Below, piece after piece: positions 41,508 through 45,271 of a stretch of 45,271 nt of DNA. Within the stretch, counting starts at the first letter, position 1, and the number at the start of each line of letters is the position of its first letter. The stretch covers positions 1-45,271 of the forward strand of contig CBDCFF010000004.1 in assembly GCA_965216225.1 (NCBI GenBank), read 5' to 3'. The notes below the pieces were generated by a model. The model had not been told where the DNA came from, did not search any database, and saw only the letters and a list, made by a program, of their open reading frames with translations. The translations under genes and the position numbers were made by a program. Origin of the DNA: 3107 sp965216225 (GTDB lineage: Bacteria > Pseudomonadota > Alphaproteobacteria > Rhodobacterales > Rhodobacteraceae).

Positions 41508-43024
41508 GCTGTCACCTCCTGAGCGGATGGCGTACCGCCGACCAACTGGTCGTAAGATGACAGGTCGGCCAGTTGCACCGCGACTTGGGGGAGTGCGTCT
41601 TGTGATGGGCTAAACACTGCGCGTAGGGCCGCCATGTCAGGCGGGCGCTTCTGGCGAAGGTCCTCCTCAAGCTGCGCTGCCAATTCAGCCTCGCAGCCCC
41701 GCTCGTGTGCCAGCGCCAGAAGATCGACAACCATGCGACACGCCGCCTTCTCACTGGTCTGCTCCAGCAGGAATGCGAACATGTTACGGAACGCCCGGCG
41801 CGGGAATAGCTGATCCCGATAGACCAGCCCCATCAGCGCCATGGGCTTTTTGCGCAAGGAGTGGATGACGTGGTGGTAATTGACCACGTGCCCATGGCTC
41901 CCGGTGCTCGAGGCTCGTCCGCGTGTCAGCGTTAGCAGGGCAGAGCTTCCCAGGAACAGCTCCAACCGATCATCGTAGAGCCGAACCCGCAGCTGATGCC
42001 CGATCAACCGGGATGGCACGGTGTAGAACACCTTGCGCAAGGTGAAGCCCCCGGAGGAAGTGACGCGCAACGTGATCTCCTCGTAATCCGTGGTCCGCCG
42101 CGTCGGCAAAGGTCTGAGGCTCGCACGTTCCGCATCGATACGCTTGGCATTGCGGGCGTTGATCCGGCCCACGATCTCGTCGATGAAGCGACGATAATCT
42201 TGCAAGCTTTCGAAGTCGCGCGACCCACGCATGACCAGCGCGTCCTCAATGGTGCGCTTCAGATGCCCATTGGGGCTCTCGATGGAACCGTTCTCGTGTG
42301 CGACGCCCTTGTTGTTGCGCGTCGGCGTCATTCCATAATGGTTGCACAGGGCGTCGAAGCGGTCGGTTAGATCGGCCCGGGATGACTTATCCAGGTTCTT
42401 GAAGGCCGCCGACAGGCTGTCAGTTCCATGATTGTGTGGCACGCCGCCGAGCGTCCAGAGGGCGTTCTGCAATCCCTCAGCCAGCGCCACATAGCTTTCG
42501 CCGCCCAGCACGACGTGGGCGTGCTGAAACCCGCTATAGGCAAGCCGGAAGTGATACAGTCGATGGCCCAGTGCCTCACCGGCAATGGTCACACCCAACT
42601 TGCCCATGGCGGTGAAATCCGACAGGCCCATTTTGCCCGGTGTGTGGGTCTGCCGGAAAATGACGTCCTGTTCAGGGCCGTGTTCCGCATTCCAGGCGCG
42701 TATCCGTCGCTCCGGAGTCCGTCGGATGCCCGTACCCAGATCAGAATGCCGACGCAGAAGCTCCTCGTAAACCGCCACAGGTCGGATCCCCGGTGAGGAC
42801 CGCAGAAGCGGCACGACCTCCGCATCAAAAATGTCCGCCAGCGGGTCCGGACGCCGCCGGCCGCGAGGGGCCTTCTTCTGTGATGGTAAAATTGGGTCAG
42901 CTTGCAGCCGATAGCCCGTTGCCTGGCTGATCCCCGCCTTGGCAGCGGCAACGGCAACGGAATGGGTCGATCTGAGCGTCATGAAGAGCCTCATTTGTTG
43001 GTCAGTGACATGACAGCCCGGCAT
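41504..43024 (-). CDS. istA: IS21 transposase IstA (right copy)
   Basis: Protein identical to the left copy, start ATG 43024 (MPGCHVTDQQMRL) by the same reasoning. Segments LSDFTAMG, HGTDSLSAAF and ENGSIESPNGH correspond to the catalytic D, D and E. The segment from the IS end to this start holds the terminal repeats and a short inverted repeat rich in GTGTGCGGGG around 43110-43160. Confidence 0.93.
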   Translation of the reverse strand: MPGCHVTDQQMRLFMTLRSTHSVAVAAAKAGISQATGYRLQADPILPSQKKAPRGRRRPDPLADIFDAEVVPLLRSSPGIRPVAVYEELLRRHSDLGTGIRRTPERRIRAWNAEHGPEQDVIFRQTHTPGKMGLSDFTAMGKLGVTIAGEALGHRLYHFRLAYSGFQHAHVVLGGESYVALAEGLQNALWTLGGVPHNHGTDSLSAAFKNLDKSSRADLTDRFDALCNHYGMTPTRNNKGVAHENGSIESPNGHLKRTIEDALVMRGSRDFESLQDYRRFIDEIVGRINARNAKRIDAERASLRPLPTRRTTDYEEITLRVTSSGGFTLRKVFYTVPSRLIGHQLRVRLYDDRLELFLGSSALLTLTRGRASSTGSHGHVVNYHHVIHSLRKKPMALMGLVYRDQLFPRRAFRNMFAFLLEQTSEKAACRMVVDLLALAHERGCEAELAAQLEEDLRQKRPPDMAALRAVFSPSQDALPQVAVQLADLSSYDQLVGGTPSAQEVTA

Positions 43025-43210
43025 GAACGATCCCCTTGCACAGAAAATCATTCCTTATCCGAGCCGGCCACAACCGTCAGGCCCGCCCCAAAAGGGCAAA
43101 ACGCGTGTGCGGGGCCTCCCCAGTCGGGCTACGCCCTCCCTGCGAGCCCCCGCACACGCGTTCTCATCCTGATTGACGCTGGATTCTCACCTTGTTTGTC
43201 GCGCAGCACA

Positions 43211-43395
43211 AAGACCGGATTGAGCTGGTCGAGGCTTTCTGATTTCGATCCAAACCGGTGCCGGTCATGCCCCGCCAGTTGGTGTTGGAGTTGTTCCACC
43301 TTCAGGGTCAGCGCCTTGACTTCATCGGCCAGAAGCCGGTTCACTGCCCGCAGTTCCGCAGGATCATCCGGGGATATGTCGAGGTCCTTCAGCAT
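43211..43395 (-). pseudogene. IS66 TnpC, N-terminal part
   Basis: MLKDLDISPDDPAELRAVNR, the coiled coil LLADEVKALTLKVEQLQHQLAG and the family signature HDRHRFGSKSESLDQL, then cut by the IS21 end. Start ATG 43395 lies about 70 bp after tnpB. The frame runs on through IS21 DNA and ends near 43129 with unrelated residues. Confidence 0.88.
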
Positions 43396-43465
43396 CGCCG
43401 ATCCTATACCAGATCAGCATTCCGGGGTGAACCCCGAAAGCGCGCAAAGCCTCGTATTTATTGAC

Positions 43466-43813
43466 CTATCCTACGCTCAACGGTCTCCAGGTTTTACGGG
43501 GCATCCGCCAGTCAATCCCCTCCAACAGCATTGAGAGCTGCGCGGGTGTGACGCTGATCTTGCCGTCCTTTGCAGCGGGCCAGACAAACCGCCCTTTCTC
43601 CAACCGCTTCGAAAACAGGCACGCGCCCTGGCAATCCCACCAGATGATCTTCAACAGATCGCCGCGCCGCCCCCGGAACACGAACAGGTGGCCGGAATAC
43701 GGGTCTTCGGCCAAAACCTTCCCGGCCTGGGCCGCCAGCGTATTGAACCCTCGCCGCATGTCCGTGACACCCGCCGACAGCCACACCCGCGTGTTGCCCG
43801 GCGCCGGGATCAA
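43466..43813 (-). CDS. tnpB: IS66 accessory protein TnpB (second type)
   Basis: 115 residues: MIPAPGNTRVWLSAGVTDMR, HLFVFRGRRGDLLKIIWWD, SKRLEKGRFVWPAAKDG and GIDWRMPRKTWRPL. Intact. Overlaps tnpA by 4 bp. It is diverged from the TnpB at 4398-4745 throughout (e.g. DCQGACLFSKR versus DGQGACLFSRR). Confidence 0.9.
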   Translation of the reverse strand: MIPAPGNTRVWLSAGVTDMRRGFNTLAAQAGKVLAEDPYSGHLFVFRGRRGDLLKIIWWDCQGACLFSKRLEKGRFVWPAAKDGKISVTPAQLSMLLEGIDWRMPRKTWRPLSVG

Positions 43814-44178
43814 GACATCAGCCCCTTCAGCAGCCGCGCCGGCACATCAGGATCGAACCCACCCCCGGCGCTGATCCGGTGACCGCCAGCCAACTCAATC
43901 TCGATACGGCCACCGAAGGCGCCGGGACTGGATGGCTGCGCCGGTTCCGGATGTGAAGCAGCCGGAGAAATCTCAACCGGCAGAAACACAGATCCAGCTA
44001 CGACCTCGGTGAAATCCGGCGCAAAACGCGGGTCCTTCAGCCATTTGAAGATCAGATTGGCGTTCATCGCGTAGCGCCGCGCAACCTGAGCCACAGAAAC
44101 ACCCGGCGCGGCAGTCTGCAGGCAGATCGAACGCTTCTCGCCGTCCCACCAAATTCGCTTCTTGCGCCTGCCAGCCAT
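43810..44178 (-). CDS. tnpA: IS66 accessory protein TnpA (second type)
   Basis: Starts MAGRRKKRIWWDGEKRSICL (ATG 44178; 44199 possible). HTH SVAQVARRYAMNANLIFKWL, then PVEISPAASHPEPAQPS and IEIELAGGHRISAGGGFDP. 122 residues. Complete and likely still functional, although its partner tnpC is disrupted. Confidence 0.87.
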   Translation of the reverse strand: MAGRRKKRIWWDGEKRSICLQTAAPGVSVAQVARRYAMNANLIFKWLKDPRFAPDFTEVVAGSVFLPVEISPAASHPEPAQPSSPGAFGGRIEIELAGGHRISAGGGFDPDVPARLLKGLMS

Positions 44179-44263
44179 AGAGTGCCTCATGGTGTCCACT
44201 ATCGATGGTGGACACTATCGGCTCCTCCGCCCCCGCGTTAGGTCCGGTTCAACGGACGCTCAC

Positions 44264-44589
44264 GGTACGGCAAGCCCGGGATCATGAATACCGATCAAGG
44301 TTCCCGGTTTACGGGAACAGGCTGGATCACCATGCTGACCGAAGCCAGGATCAAAATCTCAATGGATGGTCGTGGACGGTATCTCGACAACATCTTCATC
44401 GAACGCCTGTGGCGATCCCTCAAGCACGAGGCCGTCTACCTGCATGAATTGCAGGATGGTTTCCAGGCCAAGCGCGTCATCGACGGCTGGATCGGATTTT
44501 ACAACGCTGAGCGGCCCCACACCGCGCTTGATAAACGGACGCCCAACGACGCATACTTTGGCGCGATACAGATGAACCAGGCGGCATGA
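44264..44589 (+). pseudogene. IS3-family transposase OrfB, C-terminal part
   Basis: Resumes the IS3 transposase after IS66: YGKPGIMNTDQGSRFTG with the second catalytic Asp, ISMDGRGRYLDNIFIERLWRS with the catalytic Glu, then YNAERPHTALDKRTPND and AYFGAIQMNQAA. Stop TGA at 44587-44589. About 10 residues between TLDASF and RYGKP are missing, so even precise loss of IS66 would not restore a full protein. Confidence 0.88.
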
Positions 44590-44648
44590 AACCTAACCCG
44601 GAGGCATCTTGGCTGAGACGCAAACCTGTCCAGAAAAGCAGGACAACT

Positions 44649-44825
44649 TCAATTCTGGTGTTTGAACTCGATCGAGCCTTCCGTTCGGCTCCGCAAAAGG
44701 GGCATCAGACTGCGCCGATGCTCCGCCTTGTTGTAGGCGCGTCCAGCGATGTCGTCGGCCAGCATCGCGAAATAGTCCGCGACGATCAGGTCGTTTTCTT
44801 CATCTGTCCATGGCCCGTTCGACAT
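44649..44825 (-). pseudogene. Truncated host gene, N-terminal 58 residues (DUF3883-type protein suspected)
   Basis: Leftward from ATG 44825: MSNGPWTDEENDLIVADYF, AMLADDIAGRAYNKAEHRRS and EGSIEFKHQN, then a TGA formed by the IS3 end. The DxENDxIVADYFAMLxxDxxGRxYNKAEH start resembles the N-terminal region of large proteins I remember as DUF3883/restriction-associated; that label is uncertain. The rest of the gene is not in the window, displaced or deleted by the IS3 event. Confidence 0.6.
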
Positions 44826-45136
44826 GCCGCCAGGCTATAGGGAAAAATTCTGTTTGTCATCAGAGACTTCTTGAGGATGGCGCGCTGGCATTCGAACCCT
44901 TGCGCACAACCACGCTGGCTTCGGGTGTCTCTGTTCGCTTCGAGAGCGGCCGAACTTGCCTCAACTACGGCGCAACCTGATTCCACTAAGAATCTGTAAT
45001 AAATACATATTTTTAATCAATCTCGATTTGGGTGAAAGGCGAGTAAAAAGAGACGCGGGGCCTTCAGAGACCGATTTCCGGCCAACGGCCAGTCTCCGAA
45101 AGTCAGATGGCTACGCTAAACCCCTTTGAAACAAAA
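44826..45136. other. 310 bp intergenic, no gene
   Basis: No recognisable protein or RNA. It contains an AT-rich tract (about 44995-45030, AATAAATACATATTTTTAATC) that could be the promoter region of the truncated leftward gene or an old IS boundary. A GC-rich segment with the small inverted repeat CCGGCCAACGGCC (about 45078-45090) follows. Confidence 0.45.
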
Positions 45137-45161
45137 AGAAAAAAGGCCCTCATCAGGGCCT
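45137..45161 (-). terminator. Rho-independent terminator after tRNA-Ser
   Basis: AGGCCCT (45144-45150), loop CATC, AGGGCCT (45155-45161): a perfect 7-bp hairpin. On the leftward strand it is followed by a run of T (A-run at 45137-45143 on the + strand). It lies 25 bp beyond the 3' end of tRNA-Ser, so it ends that transcript. Confidence 0.85.
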
Positions 45162-45186
45162 CATCTCGGGTTCGCAATAGGGATAG

Positions 45187-45271
45187 TGGCGGAGAGACAG
45201 GGATTCGAACCCTGGAGACAGTTCCCCGCCTACACACTTTCCAAGCGTGCGCCTTCGACCACTCGGCCACC
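45187..45271 (-). tRNA. tRNA-Ser (GGA anticodon), 5' end outside the window
   Basis: Leftward: GG (last two acceptor bases), TGGCCGAGTGG D-arm region, anticodon stem CACGC/GTGTG with loop TTGGAAA (anticodon GGA), long variable arm around GTAGGCGGGGAACTGTCTC, T-arm CAGGGTTCGAATCCCTG, acceptor TCTCTCC, G and encoded CCA at 45187-45189. The first five acceptor bases are missing because the window ends at 45271. Type II tRNA with long variable arm, as expected for serine. Confidence 0.93.

Larger units (their letters stand above)
40571..43210 (-). mobile_element. IS21-family element, right copy, complete
   Basis: Full-length (2640 bp). Outer ends are TGTAGCGCGACAATCAAG at 40571 and the complement of TGTGCTGCGCGACAAAC at 43210; multiple inner repeats (GTCAATCAGGATGAGAA) as typical for IS21. 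The AAG flanks (40568-40570 and 43211-43213) look like a 3-bp target duplication within IS66 tnpC. Inverted relative to the left copy at 706-3319, with identical IstA and IstB proteins. Confidence 0.92.
39189..44263 (-). mobile_element. IS66-family element of a second type, interrupted by IS21
   Basis: The ends GTGACCGTTCGGTGAA at 39189 and the complement of GTGAGCGTCCGTTGAA at 44263 match as imperfect repeats. Flanking 8-mers differ (CCAGCTTC versus GGTACGGC), so no target duplication survives, and about 30 nt of the host IS3 orfB are missing at the join. It carries tnpA, tnpB and a tnpC split by IS21 and has no pRiA4b-type passenger. Confidence 0.85.
38351..44651 (+). mobile_element. IS3-family element, interrupted by IS66 (which contains IS21)
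   Basis: Terminal repeats are TGAAGTGGTCC at 38351 and the complement of TGAAGTTGTCC at 44651. orfA and the first part of orfB are at 38404-39188, and the end of orfB resumes at 44264-44589. The right border splits a host gene after KHQN and supplies its TGA stop. No target duplication, because the left flank is the IS630 stub. Confidence 0.87.

Overview
The window looks like a GC-rich alphaproteobacterial genome, most likely a member of the Rhodobacterales (Roseobacter/Rhodobacter relatives). The basis is codon and base usage, gene families typical of that group (short PutA, DUF983, PcaG/PcaH, tri-subunit FAD/2Fe-2S oxidase) and two tRNA genes. No species can be named from sequence alone.

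Layout. (1) 1-10020 is almost pure insertion-sequence mosaic. It starts with a fused IS481/IS256 transposase remnant. Next comes the 5' end of an IS110 element with its structured non-coding leader, then an IS21 copy that has lost its outer left end. An IS630 follows, split by an IS66 with a perfect 8-bp target duplication; that IS66 carries a fourth gene which is itself split by an IS5. A second IS5 and a different IS630 close the block. (2) 10020-19724 is a catabolic island. A leftward operon with overlapping genes encodes a class III CoA-transferase remnant, an SMP-30 lactonase, a DapA-family lyase/deaminase, the gamma, alpha and beta subunits of a D-hydroxyproline/opine-type oxidase, and a short-chain dehydrogenase. 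A class III aminotransferase is divergent from it, followed by a BKACE remnant. An IclR regulator is divergent from a protocatechuate 3,4-dioxygenase-like pair. (3) 19843-23889 is another IS pile: an IS5 containing an IS4, then an IS630, then a decayed IS5. (4) 23890-37265 is a mostly IS-free chromosomal stretch. It holds an aldo/keto reductase fragment, an XRE regulator divergent from a small membrane ORF and a fatty-acid desaturase, a DMT transporter, NUDIX plus DUF983, an EF-hand protein, an ECF sigma / anti-sigma-like / Spy-like sensor cluster, tRNA-Gly, a class IV aminotransferase, bifunctional PutA, a rhomboid protease and a truncated GFA protein. (5) 37266-44651 is a nested IS stack: a frameshifted IS481, a 23-bp IS630 stub, then IS3 containing IS66 containing the second IS21. 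(6) A truncated gene of unknown function, a terminator and the 3' part of tRNA-Ser end the window.

The two IS21 copies encode identical proteins, are inverted, and bracket about 37 kb, so recombination between them could invert the whole segment. Many host genes were cut by ISs (SDR tail, aldo/keto reductase, CoA-transferase, BKACE, GFA, terminal gene), and several reading frames now stop inside an IS border.

The most interesting host-encoded systems are the seven-gene oxidase operon, the EF-hand/ECF/sensor cluster and the XRE-desaturase locus with its 17-bp palindrome. The most interesting mobile features are the candidate IS110 bridge-RNA leader, the IS66 passenger gene and the recurrent base-precise IS630/IS5 junctions.
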